55,274 nucleotides of DNA from Clostridiales bacterium. Its GTDB lineage: Bacteria; Bacillota; Clostridia; Christensenellales; Pumilibacteraceae. Below are positions 27,126-35,477 of this stretch, piece by piece (position 1 is the first letter of the stretch; every line of letters begins with the position of its first letter). A program made the translations under genes and the position numbers. The stretch lies in NCBI GenBank assembly GCA_031255775.1, contig JAIRRW010000015.1, forward strand, positions 1 to 55,274, in the 5' to 3' direction. The notes beneath the pieces are model-generated. The model was not told the DNA's origin and ran no database searches. It was given only the letters and a program-made list of their open reading frames with translations.

Positions 27126-27151
27126 GATTGAATCGTGACCTCCTTACGTCA

Positions 27152-27583
27152 CTAAAACGGCAGATCGTCGTCCGCGTCCATCGCCTCCAGCTCGCTGACC
27201 TTGCGGTTGCTTTGCGGGGCGCGCTCGCCGCCGCCCTGCTGTGCATAGCCCCCGCCGCCGCTCTCGCTTTTTGGGGTGATAAACTCGACGTCGTCGGCAA
27301 TGATCTCGGTGACATACCGCTTATTGCCTTCCTTATCGTCATAACTGCGGTTTTGCATCTGGCCGACCACGCAGACCTTGCTGCCCTTGGTGAGATACTT
27401 CGAGCAGTTGTCGGCCAAGCCCCGCCAGGCGACGATATTGATAAAATCCGCCTCGCGCTCGCCGTTGGCGTTTTGATACGTGCGGTTGACCGCGACCGAA
27501 AAGTTGCAGACCGAAACGCCCGTCCCCGTCGTCTTATGCTCGGGGTCGCGCGTCAGATTGCCGATAAAAAAACACTTGTTCAT
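27152..27583 (-). CDS. ssb: Single-stranded DNA-binding protein
   Basis: 143 residues. OB-fold start MNKCFFIGNLTRDPE, core NFSVAVNR and FINIVAWRGLADN, Gly-rich linker, and acidic tip DDDLPF that recruits replication and repair partners. Lies in the conserved rpsF-ssb-rpsR order. Confidence 0.97.
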   Translation of the reverse strand: MNKCFFIGNLTRDPEHKTTGTGVSVCNFSVAVNRTYQNANGEREADFINIVAWRGLADNCSKYLTKGSKVCVVGQMQNRSYDDKEGNKRYVTEIIADDVEFITPKSESGGGGYAQQGGGERAPQSNRKVSELEAMDADDDLPF

Positions 27584-27663
27584 TGCTCTAAATCCTTATG
27601 CTTTGGGTTGTCTTGCCCGATCGGCTTTTTTTAGCCGTCGGCCGCTCTTATTCGTATATCCGC

Positions 27664-27945
27664 CTATTTCTTGACAACGATGAAACGCATGACTTCGTCC
27701 GAAATACGCATCTGCCGCTCTAATTCCTCCGGAAAATCGGGGGCGGCGGTAAAATTCATCAGGACGTAAAACCCTTCGCTCTTAAAGCCGATCGGGTACG
27801 CCAGCTTTTTGGCGCCCCATTTATCGACCGCTTCGACGGTTCCGCCGGACGACGTCACGAGAGCCTTGTACTTTTCGATCTGGGCCTCTCTGACCGCTTC
27901 TTCCGATTTCGTGTTGAGGATATAAAGAACTTCGTATCGGTTCAT
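27664..27945 (-). CDS. rpsF: 30S ribosomal protein bS6
   Basis: 93 residues from the ATG at 27945, chosen because AGGAGG lies just before it. Core MNRYEVLYILNTKSEE, GAKKLAYPI and FRR-type C-terminus (DEVMRFIVVKK). Partner of bS18 on the 30S platform. First gene of the operon; a promoter and hairpin leader lie upstream. Confidence 0.97.
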   Translation of the reverse strand: MNRYEVLYILNTKSEEAVREAQIEKYKALVTSSGGTVEAVDKWGAKKLAYPIGFKSEGFYVLMNFTAAPDFPEELERQMRISDEVMRFIVVKK

Positions 27946-27971
27946 ATATCTCTGCCTCCTTTTGGTCTGTG

Positions 27972-27994
27972 TCCGCCGCAAAATAACCGGCGGA
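27972..27994 (-). promoter_or_regulatory. Leader hairpin of rpsF, possible S6:S18 site
   Basis: Minus strand: TCCGCC, 11-base loop, GGCGGA, immediately upstream of the rpsF ribosome binding site. Known rpsF leaders bind S6:S18 through a CCG-containing hairpin. A second stem GTGCGG/CCGCAC lies further upstream. Homology to the known motif is not shown. Confidence 0.4.
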
Positions 27995-28088
27995 AAGGAT
28001 GTGCGGGGCAAATACGCGCCGCTGTCCGCACGTGCCGCGCTTATATTTGCACCCTCTTACGACTTGTACAAAAACGGACAGCCTATAG

Positions 28089-28118
28089 AGTATACCACAG
28101 CCAAGCCGCGTTTGACAA
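28089..28118 (-). promoter_or_regulatory. Promoter of rpsF-ssb-rpsR
   Basis: Minus strand: TTGTCA (28113-28118), 18-nt spacer, TATACT (28089-28094). Confidence 0.75.
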
Positions 28119-28168
28119 GCAAATCGGCGCAAAATCCTGCCGCCAAACATAAAAAGAGACTTAAAACC

Positions 28169-28202
28169 GACCGATTATAATCTTGTGTAAACGCGACCTA
28201 GA
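28169..28202. repeat. Family B palindrome, solo end
   Basis: Minus strand CTAGGTCGCGTTTACACAAG followed by ATTATAATCGG, closely matching the right end of the full palindrome at 13001-13166 (CTAAGTCGTGTTTCCACGAG, then ATGATAATCGG). It overlaps the stop codon region of the dehydrogenase gene. Confidence 0.6.
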
Positions 28203-29220
28203 GCCGATCGATGTCCACCAGCGTATAAATGTTTTTAAACGGGTCGTCCGCGTTGTCGGCCAAAAATTTATCCACCTCCGAAAACCGAATGGTTTCGGTG
28301 ACCAGCGGGTCGGACTCGATGCCGCCGGAGGCAAACGTATTGATCGCCGTCGGGATGTTCTCCACGCCCGCGGCCACAAAGGATACGGCGATCTGCCGAT
28401 CGATGAGGGGCGCCAGGTTGACGCTTAGGGCCTCGCCGCTTCCGGCAAAGCCGGTGACGACCGCCCGACCGCCCGGCATCACGCATTCGAAGGCGCGGGA
28501 GAGGGGCAGCGAACAGGGGAGCGCATAGACCATGGACTCGGCCATCTGTCCGCAGGTGATAGAAAAGACCTTTTTTAGGGGGTCGCTGCTCACCGCGTCC
28601 ACCGTATAATAGACCCCCAGCTTTTCGGCAATGTCCAGCCGATCGCGCCGGACATCCACCAAAATGGGCACGGCCTGATAGTACAGCGCCAGCTGCGCCA
28701 AGAGAATCCCCGTGGCGTTTGCGCCCATGATGACGACGTATTCGCCCTTTTCGGTATTGAGCCGGTCCAGCACGCTGATCCCGGCGGCCGCCCGCTCGAT
28801 AAACACGCTTTCGCTGTCGGTGACCTTATTGGGCAGCAGGTACAGGTCGCGCTGGGGCAGCACGGCAAAATCGCACAAAAGCCCGTCCCTATCGATGCCG
28901 TATTGACCCAAGGCGGCACATTCGCGCAGACGTCCGGCCTTGCAGGCCGCGCAGTCCCCGCAGGCCGACAGGGGGCCCGCGTACACACGGTCGCCGCGCT
29001 TAAACCTGACGGCGTTTTTCCCCGTTTCGCTGACAATGCCCATGCCCTGCCGCCCCGGAACCACGGGGATAGCCCCCGCCTGCCCCTTAAAGACCAGGCT
29101 GTCGGGCGTGTCCAACGCGCCCTTTAGCATTTTGATTTTGACACTGTCGTCGGGCACGGGCGCCGCGCCCCTGTCCTCTAACATGATTTCCCGTACGCCG
29201 GTGATGTTCCAGGCTTTCAT
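28198..29220 (-). CDS. MDR-superfamily dehydrogenase lacking catalytic zinc ligands
   Basis: 340 residues from the ATG at 29220; an upstream TTG at 29262 would add 14 residues. Medium-chain dehydrogenase/reductase fold with structural-zinc loop CGDCAACKAGRLREC (all four Cys) and a Rossmann domain with a GANATG loop. The usual catalytic Cys (CGTD) is replaced by ALDTPDS, and the GHE motif by GRQGMG, so the normal catalytic zinc site is not seen. Either it uses a zinc-independent reduction or has lost oxidoreductase activity. Relatives: sorbitol or threonine dehydrogenase-like proteins. The stop overlaps a repeat. Confidence 0.8.
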   Translation of the reverse strand: MKAWNITGVREIMLEDRGAAPVPDDSVKIKMLKGALDTPDSLVFKGQAGAIPVVPGRQGMGIVSETGKNAVRFKRGDRVYAGPLSACGDCAACKAGRLRECAALGQYGIDRDGLLCDFAVLPQRDLYLLPNKVTDSESVFIERAAAGISVLDRLNTEKGEYVVIMGANATGILLAQLALYYQAVPILVDVRRDRLDIAEKLGVYYTVDAVSSDPLKKVFSITCGQMAESMVYALPCSLPLSRAFECVMPGGRAVVTGFAGSGEALSVNLAPLIDRQIAVSFVAAGVENIPTAINTFASGGIESDPLVTETIRFSEVDKFLADNADDPFKNIYTLVDIDRL

Positions 29221-29337
29221 AGGCGAATCCGTTTCCTCCCTGCGTGAGACGTTCGGCTCCAAGCAAGTCCGCGCCTCCGTGTGTCCCGTCCGAAGTTTTT
29301 TCTTTCCCTTTTTTGGCTATGCGGCAAGCCCGCGCGT

Positions 29338-30249
29338 CTATTGATACGGCGGCAACCCGCGCTTGGACGTCATTGCGGCCGACCGATGATGAGCCAACGC
29401 TCTATCAAGAATTAGTTCTTTTCTGACTTCGATTATTTTTGTAAAGAATTTTTTTTGTGTCGCCGTAATGGAAGGCGTGTCCTCAATGATGGCTTTGATT
29501 TTTTGCATATCAATTTTCCCGCTCAAATCCGCTAAAGCCCTGAGGCAATCCTCGTTGTCCGTTTCCATGAGGAATTGCGCGTAGTTTATTTTTTTGTTAT
29601 CAAGCTGCACGGACGATGTGGGGAATACGAATATTCGCGTAGTAAGCTCTTCCTCGCTGCGTAAAACGAACGCCATTTTATCATCGTCAAGCTGCGGATA
29701 TAGGCACGAACCGCAATCGAAAATGGGCGCGATTTTAGCCTCTCCCGTTGTCGCGTTTACCAAAAAGCCCCAATTCCCGTTGTGCCTATCAAAATTCCCC
29801 AACAGGGCATCACCGATAAACATTTTCCAAAAAAAAGCCTTGAGCCTATCGGGCGGAAGTAATCGCTGCTCTTGAATTGTGTTTAGAATGTCGGTCAACT
29901 CGGTGCCATAACCGTTTTGCTCGCTATCAAGGATCGTGTTTTTTAAATGCGCGAAATCCTTTAATAAAAACCCGTTTACTTCAAAATCCTTGCAAGCAAC
30001 GGTCACCTTGTCGTTGTACAGCCCCAAAACGGTTTCCTGCGTTTCGAACCCTAAGGCTTCAAATATATGGCAAGCGACGTATTCGCTCATACAGCTATTG
30101 GAATAGTTTAATGCCGGATTTTTTTTTGCTTTGGGCGGAAATTTAAGCATATAGGTTTCATTTTTGTAAACGATGCCTATCTTGTTTCCGTTTGCGCCGC
30201 CGTACATTTTTGTCGGATTTATGGCTAGGTTTGTAAAATTTTCCATCAT
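29338..30249 (-). CDS. HipA-like (CtkA-type) Ser/Thr kinase
   Basis: 303 residues with HipA-C-like kinase features: Gly-rich loop YGGANGNKIGI, probable ATP lysine K36 (YMLKFP), catalytic loop GNFDRHNGNWGF (D154, N159) and metal-binding D178 (IFDCGS). No HipA N-terminal domain, so closer to short HipA-like/CtkA kinases. Less GC-rich than its neighbours, suggesting transfer. The small gene ends 5 nt upstream and a Fic-fold gene precedes that: a toxin/effector-type operon. Target unknown. Confidence 0.75.
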   Translation of the reverse strand: MMENFTNLAINPTKMYGGANGNKIGIVYKNETYMLKFPPKAKKNPALNYSNSCMSEYVACHIFEALGFETQETVLGLYNDKVTVACKDFEVNGFLLKDFAHLKNTILDSEQNGYGTELTDILNTIQEQRLLPPDRLKAFFWKMFIGDALLGNFDRHNGNWGFLVNATTGEAKIAPIFDCGSCLYPQLDDDKMAFVLRSEEELTTRIFVFPTSSVQLDNKKINYAQFLMETDNEDCLRALADLSGKIDMQKIKAIIEDTPSITATQKKFFTKIIEVRKELILDRALAHHRSAAMTSKRGLPPYQ

Positions 30250-30254
30250 ACCGG

Positions 30255-30455
30255 TTACGTCAATCCCAAATATTTTTCCCGTAAATATTTTGCCTCGCTG
30301 TCCGTTATGGCGCCGCTGTAAAGAGCCAGATTCACCGAGCCTTGCACCTCATTGTACAGGCAATCCAATACCGATGAGTTTTCCTCCTCGCCCTTCAGCA
30401 AAGCGGCTATATCCTTTTGCAGATAAATCGGCAAATATTTTTCTAATGTATCCAT
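30255..30455 (-). CDS. 66-residue protein in the Fic/HipA-like module
   Basis: Starts at the ATG at 30455 (GGGGGGGAGACGG upstream); the longer frame is a shadow of the Fic gene. Predicted mostly helical and acidic: MDTLEKYLPIYLQKDIAALL, ending in a basic EAKYLREKYLGLT-type segment. No recognised domain. Its position directly before the HipA-like kinase and its size suggest an antitoxin or adaptor. Similar small partners accompany other CtkA-type kinases, but homology is unproven. Confidence 0.65.
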   Translation of the reverse strand: MDTLEKYLPIYLQKDIAALLKGEEENSSVLDCLYNEVQGSVNLALYSGAITDSEAKYLREKYLGLT

Positions 30456-30487
30456 AAAAGCCGTCTCCCCCCCTTTTTGGCTATGCA

Positions 30488-31144
30488 TTAGTGGGTTGCC
30501 ATGCCGTCTATACACTTGTCGTATAAAAATCGGGTGATCGATTCCGGCTCGCCGGTTTCGTAAAAGCCGACGAGCAGCGTGAGAAAATCGGGTTGCTCGC
30601 GGATCGGAACCGACAGCACCCCCGCGCCGTGTGAAATGAGGATTTGATTTGCGGCAAGCATGGACGTCCTTTTGTTTCCGTCGAGAAAAAATTGGCCTCT
30701 GACGCAATAGAGCATCGTTTTTATCGCTCTTTCGGTTGGGTTTTCGATTTCGCCTATGGCGGAAAGCGTGTCCTTTATGCGCGTCTCGTCGGGGCGTTCC
30801 GGCTTCCAATCGGTTCCGCCGATCGATACGTCAAGATTTCTGATAAAACCGGCTCTCTGTATATCCCCATTCCCGATGAGCTGATTGAGCTTACACAAAT
30901 AGGGATAGTCAAAGGGGTATGCAAGATTATCCAGCAGAAAAGCCCAGGCATATTTGAGGTTGTTGATTTTTACAATCTCTTTGACCCCAAGACGGTCAAT
31001 GTTGATGCCGTTGTAGATCGCGTCCGTCTCCGGGTAAGTGACGGCAATTCCCTCAAGCCTTGCGCTCTTATACAGCATATCGACAATGTTTCTTTTCGCA
31101 AAAAAAACATTTTCCTCTATTGTCATATTGTATTTGCTTTTCAT
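30488..31144 (-). CDS. Fic-fold protein with Gln at the catalytic His position
   Basis: 218 residues from the ATG at 31144; an earlier ATG at 31192 would add 16. The Fic active-site loop reads QFFLDGNKRT (151-160) where AMP-transferring Fic proteins have HxFxDGN(G/K)R: the catalytic His is Gln. An N-terminal inhibitory-helix motif SARLEG (S27-E31-G32) fits the SxxxEG rule of self-inhibited class II Fic proteins. Whether activity is altered or lost is unknown. Upstream of the 66-residue and kinase genes; the promoter may be that of the ecf operon or internal. Confidence 0.8.
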   Translation of the reverse strand: MKSKYNMTIEENVFFAKRNIVDMLYKSARLEGIAVTYPETDAIYNGINIDRLGVKEIVKINNLKYAWAFLLDNLAYPFDYPYLCKLNQLIGNGDIQRAGFIRNLDVSIGGTDWKPERPDETRIKDTLSAIGEIENPTERAIKTMLYCVRGQFFLDGNKRTSMLAANQILISHGAGVLSVPIREQPDFLTLLVGFYETGEPESITRFLYDKCIDGMATH

Positions 31145-31231
31145 GCCAACAAGCGTCTCCCCCTTTTTTGGCGAGGCATTAGTGGGTGTCATGCGAGAAG
31201 CCGTGAAAGACTCCCGATCCCTACGGCGGCG

Positions 31232-31966
31232 CTACTCGTACTCGACGGCGTAAAGATACAGGCCGTGCGCCGACGCTACATAGTGTACCACGGTTTTGTC
31301 TTTTTTGTCAATCAAGGCGGCAATATCCGCCGCTTTTAGGCGTCCCTTGCCCGCGTCCATGAGGACGCCGGCCATCAACCGCACCATATTATATAAAAAC
31401 CCGTCGGCCGTCACCGAAAACACGGTCAGCCCGTTCTCCTCAAAAACCCGCGCGTCGTACACGGTGCGCACCGTGGTTTTGACGGCGCTGCCCATGCTTT
31501 TGAACGCGGCAAAGTCGTGCCTGCCCAAAAACGCCTTGGCCGCCGCGTCCATGGCGGCTATGTCCATATGTCCATAGACGCGCACGGCGCGGTCCCGGTA
31601 CACCGCGCGGTCGCTTGCGCCGCCGTACATATAGTAGCGATAGGTCTTTTTTTTCGCGTTTTTGATCGCGTGGAACGTTTCGGGGACGGGCGCGGCGTCC
31701 AAGATCCGAATGTCGCCGGGCAGGTAATGGTTGAGCCCGTCCCGCCACTTGATCGGCGGCAAGGCCTTATCCGTGTCGAGATGCGCGACCTGCGCCAGCG
31801 CGTGCACGCCCTTGTCGGTGCGCCCGCTGGCCACGACGGCCGACCGCTGCCCGGTCAGGGCGTAGACCGCCGCCTCCACCCGCTCCTGAACGGTGTCGAG
31901 GCCGTCCTGCCGCTGCCAGCCGTGGTAGGCTGTCCCGATATAATCGAGGGTCAGCTTGATCCTCAT
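31232..31966 (-). CDS. truA: tRNA pseudouridine synthase A
   Basis: 244 residues from the ATG at 31966, overlapping the ecfT stop as ATGA. Catalytic Asp in GRTDKGVHA; DGFLYNMVRLM near the C-terminus. Makes pseudouridine at positions 38-40 of tRNAs. Fourth gene of the conserved ecfA1-ecfA2-ecfT-truA order. Confidence 0.96.
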   Translation of the reverse strand: MRIKLTLDYIGTAYHGWQRQDGLDTVQERVEAAVYALTGQRSAVVASGRTDKGVHALAQVAHLDTDKALPPIKWRDGLNHYLPGDIRILDAAPVPETFHAIKNAKKKTYRYYMYGGASDRAVYRDRAVRVYGHMDIAAMDAAAKAFLGRHDFAAFKSMGSAVKTTVRTVYDARVFEENGLTVFSVTADGFLYNMVRLMAGVLMDAGKGRLKAADIAALIDKKDKTVVHYVASAHGLYLYAVEYE

Positions 31967-32811
31967 ACAAACCAGGGGAGCGCGCGAAAATCGACCAGTC
32001 CCGGGAAAAAGTTGAAGTTGAGCCACAAAAACATAAACAGAACGGCCGCCATGATCAGCATGGCGGCAAAATCCTTGGCGGTGAGCCTTAAAACCTTCAT
32101 GCGGGTGCGGCCCTTGGCGCCGCGGTAACAGCGCGAATCCATCGCGTCGGCCAAATCGTTGGCGCGGCGAAAGGAGGAAACGAACAGCGGGATCAAAACG
32201 GGCACCAGAGAGATCGCGCGTTTAAAGATATTTTTGCTGTCAAAGTCGGCGCCCCGCGCCTTTTGCGCGTTTTTGATCTTGTCCATCTCCTCGACCAGCG
32301 TGGGGATCAGTCTTAGGGCGATGCTCATGATCATGGCGATGGAATGGACGGGCACCCGAATCAGCTTTAGGGGGGCGAGCAGGCGTTCGACGCCGTCGGT
32401 GAGCGCCACGGGCGTGGTCGTAAAGGTGAGCATGGTGGGTCCGACGATCAAAAACATGATGCGCAGCGCCATTTTGAGCGAGCTGTGGATCGCGGTCCTG
32501 TAAATTTTGACGATCCACCACTGCCACAAAAGATCGTCGGGCTTGCCGTTGTAAAACAAAAGCGTGATGAGGACGGTAAAAACGACGAGGTACACAATCA
32601 TTCTCAGGCTCTTTAACACCTTTAAGGGGGGGACATGGGACAGCAGGATGACCGCGGTCAAAAACAGCAACAGCCCGCCGTAGGCGATAAAGGTGTCTAT
32701 AAAAAAGATCGTGACGATATAGATCAAAACGGCTAAAATCTTGACGCGCGGGTCCAGCCGGTGCATGACCGAATCGACGGGATAGTATTGTCCGATCGCG
32801 ATGTCACGCAT
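31963..32811 (-). CDS. ecfT: ECF transporter transmembrane subunit EcfT
   Basis: 282 residues from the ATG at 32811. About six membrane segments with the two coupling helices carrying AQKARGAD and DAMDSRCYRG, the A-R-G motifs that bind the two ATPases. Scaffold for group II ECF vitamin or metal importers that exchange S components. Overlaps ecfA2 by 8 nt and truA by 4. Confidence 0.95.
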   Translation of the reverse strand: MRDIAIGQYYPVDSVMHRLDPRVKILAVLIYIVTIFFIDTFIAYGGLLLFLTAVILLSHVPPLKVLKSLRMIVYLVVFTVLITLLFYNGKPDDLLWQWWIVKIYRTAIHSSLKMALRIMFLIVGPTMLTFTTTPVALTDGVERLLAPLKLIRVPVHSIAMIMSIALRLIPTLVEEMDKIKNAQKARGADFDSKNIFKRAISLVPVLIPLFVSSFRRANDLADAMDSRCYRGAKGRTRMKVLRLTAKDFAAMLIMAAVLFMFLWLNFNFFPGLVDFRALPWFV

Positions 32812-33670
32812 GGCCGCCACCCCGCTTGGCGCGCACCGCGCCGACCAAACGCTCCAATAAAACGGCCTCGTCCAGCGTGTCCTCCGGCAGCGAAAAACCG
32901 CGCTCATTCAGACGTCTGGTCAGCGTGCAGACGGCGGGCATATCGATGCGCAGCGCGCTTAGGAGTTCCTCGTTGTGAAACAGCTCCTCCGGCGCATAGT
33001 CGCCGTAGACGCGCCCCTCGTTCATGACGATGATCCGCGAGCAATTGGCCGCCACCTCGTCCATGTTGTGGGAGATCATGACGATAATTTTGCACATGGC
33101 GCGAAAGCCTTGGATCAGCCGCATGACCTCCCGCTTGCCCCGGGGGTCGAGCCCGGCCGTCGGCTCGTCCAGTATCAGGATCTCCGGCCGCATGGCCAAA
33201 ACCCCGGCGATGGCCGCCCGCCGCATCTGCCCGCCCGAGAGCTCGAAGGGGGAGCGCTCCTTAACGGCGTCATAGTCAAGCCCGACCATGCGGATGGCGG
33301 CCTCGACGCGGACGGCGATCTCCCTTTCGTCCAGCCCGAGGTTTTTGGGGCCGAAGGCGACGTCCTTATAGACGGTTTCGTCAAACAGCTGGTATTCGGG
33401 GTATTGAAAGACCATGCCGACCTTGGCGCGCAGCGCCTTATAATCGAATTTTTGCGAAAGGTCAACGCCGTCCACCACCACCGTGCCCTGCTGGACGCGG
33501 TTGAGCGCGTTGAAATGCGTCACCAGCGTGGACTTGCCCGAGCCGGTATGCCCGACGATGCCCAAAAAATCGCCGTCGCGCACGGTAAAGCCGATATCGA
33601 ACAGCGCCCGCTTTTGAAACTTGGTTTTTTGGTCGTAGTCGTAGGACAGGCCGCGGATCTCTACCGGCAT
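32804..33670 (-). CDS. ecfA2: ECF transporter ATPase EcfA2
   Basis: 288 residues from the ATG at 33670. Walker A GHTGSGKST, Q-loop VFQYPEYQLF, signature LSGGQ, Walker B LILDEPTAGLD, H-loop SHNMDE. Powers ECF-type vitamin uptake as a heterodimer with EcfA1. Overlaps ecfA1 by 10 nt and ecfT by 8. Confidence 0.95.
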   Translation of the reverse strand: MPVEIRGLSYDYDQKTKFQKRALFDIGFTVRDGDFLGIVGHTGSGKSTLVTHFNALNRVQQGTVVVDGVDLSQKFDYKALRAKVGMVFQYPEYQLFDETVYKDVAFGPKNLGLDEREIAVRVEAAIRMVGLDYDAVKERSPFELSGGQMRRAAIAGVLAMRPEILILDEPTAGLDPRGKREVMRLIQGFRAMCKIIVMISHNMDEVAANCSRIIVMNEGRVYGDYAPEELFHNEELLSALRIDMPAVCTLTRRLNERGFSLPEDTLDEAVLLERLVGAVRAKRGGGHA

Positions 33671-34488
33671 AACGCCTCCACCAGAGCGGGCAGCGTCATG
33701 ACGTCCGCGTCTATCCCGATGCCCCGCGCCCGAAGCGCGTTTGCCATGCGCACGGCAAAGGGCGTCTCCAGCCCCGCCTCTTTTAGCTCGGCCTCCCGCG
33801 TCAATATCTCGCGGCCGCCGTCCAAAAAGACCTTGCCCTCCTTTAGGACGACGATCCTGCCGCACTGCATGGCTTCCTCCATAAAATGCGTGATCAAAAT
33901 GACCGTCATTTTCTCCTCGTCCACCAGCTTTTTGACGACGCGCATAACCTCCTCCCGCCCCTTGGGGTCGAGCATGGAGGTGGATTCGTCGAGGATCATC
34001 ACGCGGGGCTTTAGCGCCAGCACGCCCGCGATGGCCACGCGCTGCTTTTGCCCGCCCGACAGCTTAAAGGGCATACCCTTGGCGTACTCGGACATCCCGA
34101 CGCCGGCCAGCGCCCAATCGACGCGCGCGCGGATCTCGGCCGGCGGCAGTCCCAAATTTTCGGGGCCGAAGGCGATGTCGTCCTCGATAATGGTCGCCAC
34201 CATCTGGTTGTCGGGGTTTTGAAAGACCACACCCACGCGGCTGCGGATATCGAAGAGGTTTTTGTCGTCGGCGGTGGACAGGCCGTCCACCAAAATCTCC
34301 CCCTCGTCGGGCTCGTACAGGCCGTTGATCAGCTTGGCCAGGGTCGATTTTCCCGAGCCGTTGTGCCCGACGACCGCGACAAACTCGCCCGCCCCGATAG
34401 AGAGGCTGACGCCGTCCAGCGCGACGGCCTCGTCCCTTTCGCCGGAATTATACGTAAATTTTACTGCGTTGAGCTCGATAAAAGACAT
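33661..34488 (-). CDS. ecfA1: ECF transporter ATPase EcfA1
   Basis: 275 residues from the ATG at 34488. Walker A GHNGSGKST, VFQNPDNQMV, signature LSGGQ, Walker B MILDESTSMLD, H-loop ITHFMEE. No Shine-Dalgarno sequence precedes the ATG, and the TATAAT box ends only six bases upstream, so the transcript is predicted to be leaderless. First gene of ecfA1-ecfA2-ecfT-truA, divergent from parA. Confidence 0.93.
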   Translation of the reverse strand: MSFIELNAVKFTYNSGERDEAVALDGVSLSIGAGEFVAVVGHNGSGKSTLAKLINGLYEPDEGEILVDGLSTADDKNLFDIRSRVGVVFQNPDNQMVATIIEDDIAFGPENLGLPPAEIRARVDWALAGVGMSEYAKGMPFKLSGGQKQRVAIAGVLALKPRVMILDESTSMLDPKGREEVMRVVKKLVDEEKMTVILITHFMEEAMQCGRIVVLKEGKVFLDGGREILTREAELKEAGLETPFAVRMANALRARGIGIDADVMTLPALVEALCR

Positions 34489-34494
34489 ACGTTT

Positions 34495-34523
34495 ATTATA
34501 GGTGTTTCGCGCCGCTTTAGCAA
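34495..34523 (-). promoter_or_regulatory. Promoter of the ecf operon
   Basis: Minus strand: TTGCTA (34518-34523), 17-nt spacer, TATAAT (34495-34500). Transcription would begin at about the A of the ecfA1 ATG. Confidence 0.7.
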
Positions 34524-34575
34524 GCATTTACCCCCCGGGCGTCCGTTTTTTAGCAAAGGAGTGGGCGAAAATGGC

Positions 34576-34604
34576 TTGCCATATGAGCGGTAGAATGGTA
34601 TAAT
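34576..34604 (+). promoter_or_regulatory. Promoter of parA
   Basis: TTGCCA (34576-34581), 17-nt spacer, TATAAT (34599-34604); 54 nt to the ATG. Confidence 0.78.
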
Positions 34605-34658
34605 TACCCCAAGAACGGCATACACAGACAGAGTAACATAAACGGAATAAGAGGTAAC

Positions 34659-35477
34659 ATGACCAAAATTATTGCGGTCGCCAACCAAAAAGGCGGCGTC
34701 GGAAAAACAACGACCTGCGTCAATCTCTCGGCATTTTTGGCGCTGATGGGAAAAAAGGTGCTGGCCGTCGATATTGATCCGCAGGGCAATTGCAGCAGCG
34801 GCTTCGGCATCGATAAAAGCAAGCTCAAGGCCTCGATTTACAGCGTCCTCGCGGGCGACTGCGCGGCCGGAAACGCGGTCATCCCCACGCTGATTAAAAA
34901 TTTGGAGATCCTGCCCTCCAACATCGATCTGGCGGGCGCGGAGGTCGAGCTTGTCGGGCTGGACGAGCGCGAGCGCGTCTTGAAAAAGGCGCTGAACCCC
35001 CTGCGCAACGTCTACGACTATATCCTGATCGACTGCCCGCCCTCTCTGGGGCTTTTGACGGTCAACGCGCTGACGGCGGCCGACGCCATCCTCATTCCCA
35101 TTCAGGGCGAGTTTTACGCGCTGGAAGGCTTGTCCCAGCTGATGAACACCATCAAGCTGGCCAAGAAGCACCTAAACCCCGCGCTGGACGTGGAGGGCGT
35201 CGTCCTCACCATGTACGACCAGCGCTCCCGTCTTGTCCAGAGCGTCACCGAGGAAATCCACAAATTTTTCGGGAAAAAGGTTTTCCACGTCCGAATCCCG
35301 CGCAACGTGCGCTTGGGCGAGGCGCCCAGCTACGGCCTGCCGATCGCCCTTTTTGAGCCGAAATCCACGGGGTCGATCGCCTACAAGCAGCTGGCCGAGG
35401 AATTTTTGGCGCGCAACAACGACAATTATACCCGCTTGGGCGACCTGGGTCGGCTCAAATACCGGGGCAAGCCGTAA
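34659..35477 (+). CDS. ParA/Soj-type partition ATPase
   Basis: 272 residues. Deviant Walker A KGGVGKTT, DIDPQGN (switch I), and IDCPPSLG (Walker B-like), as in chromosomal Soj. Dimerises on ATP and binds DNA nonspecifically. No ParB gene follows; instead a phosphoesterase starts at its stop codon (TAATG overlap). The AGAGGT ribosome binding site is close to the ATG. It could be a second, orphan ParA rather than the chromosomal Soj. Confidence 0.9.
   Translation: MTKIIAVANQKGGVGKTTTCVNLSAFLALMGKKVLAVDIDPQGNCSSGFGIDKSKLKASIYSVLAGDCAAGNAVIPTLIKNLEILPSNIDLAGAEVELVGLDERERVLKKALNPLRNVYDYILIDCPPSLGLLTVNALTAADAILIPIQGEFYALEGLSQLMNTIKLAKKHLNPALDVEGVVLTMYDQRSRLVQSVTEEIHKFFGKKVFHVRIPRNVRLGEAPSYGLPIALFEPKSTGSIAYKQLAEEFLARNNDNYTRLGDLGRLKYRGKP

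Noticed and set aside
30456-30809. Longer version of the 66-residue gene
   Set aside because: Overlaps the Fic-like gene in a shadow frame; the ATG at 30455 has a strong ribosome binding site.
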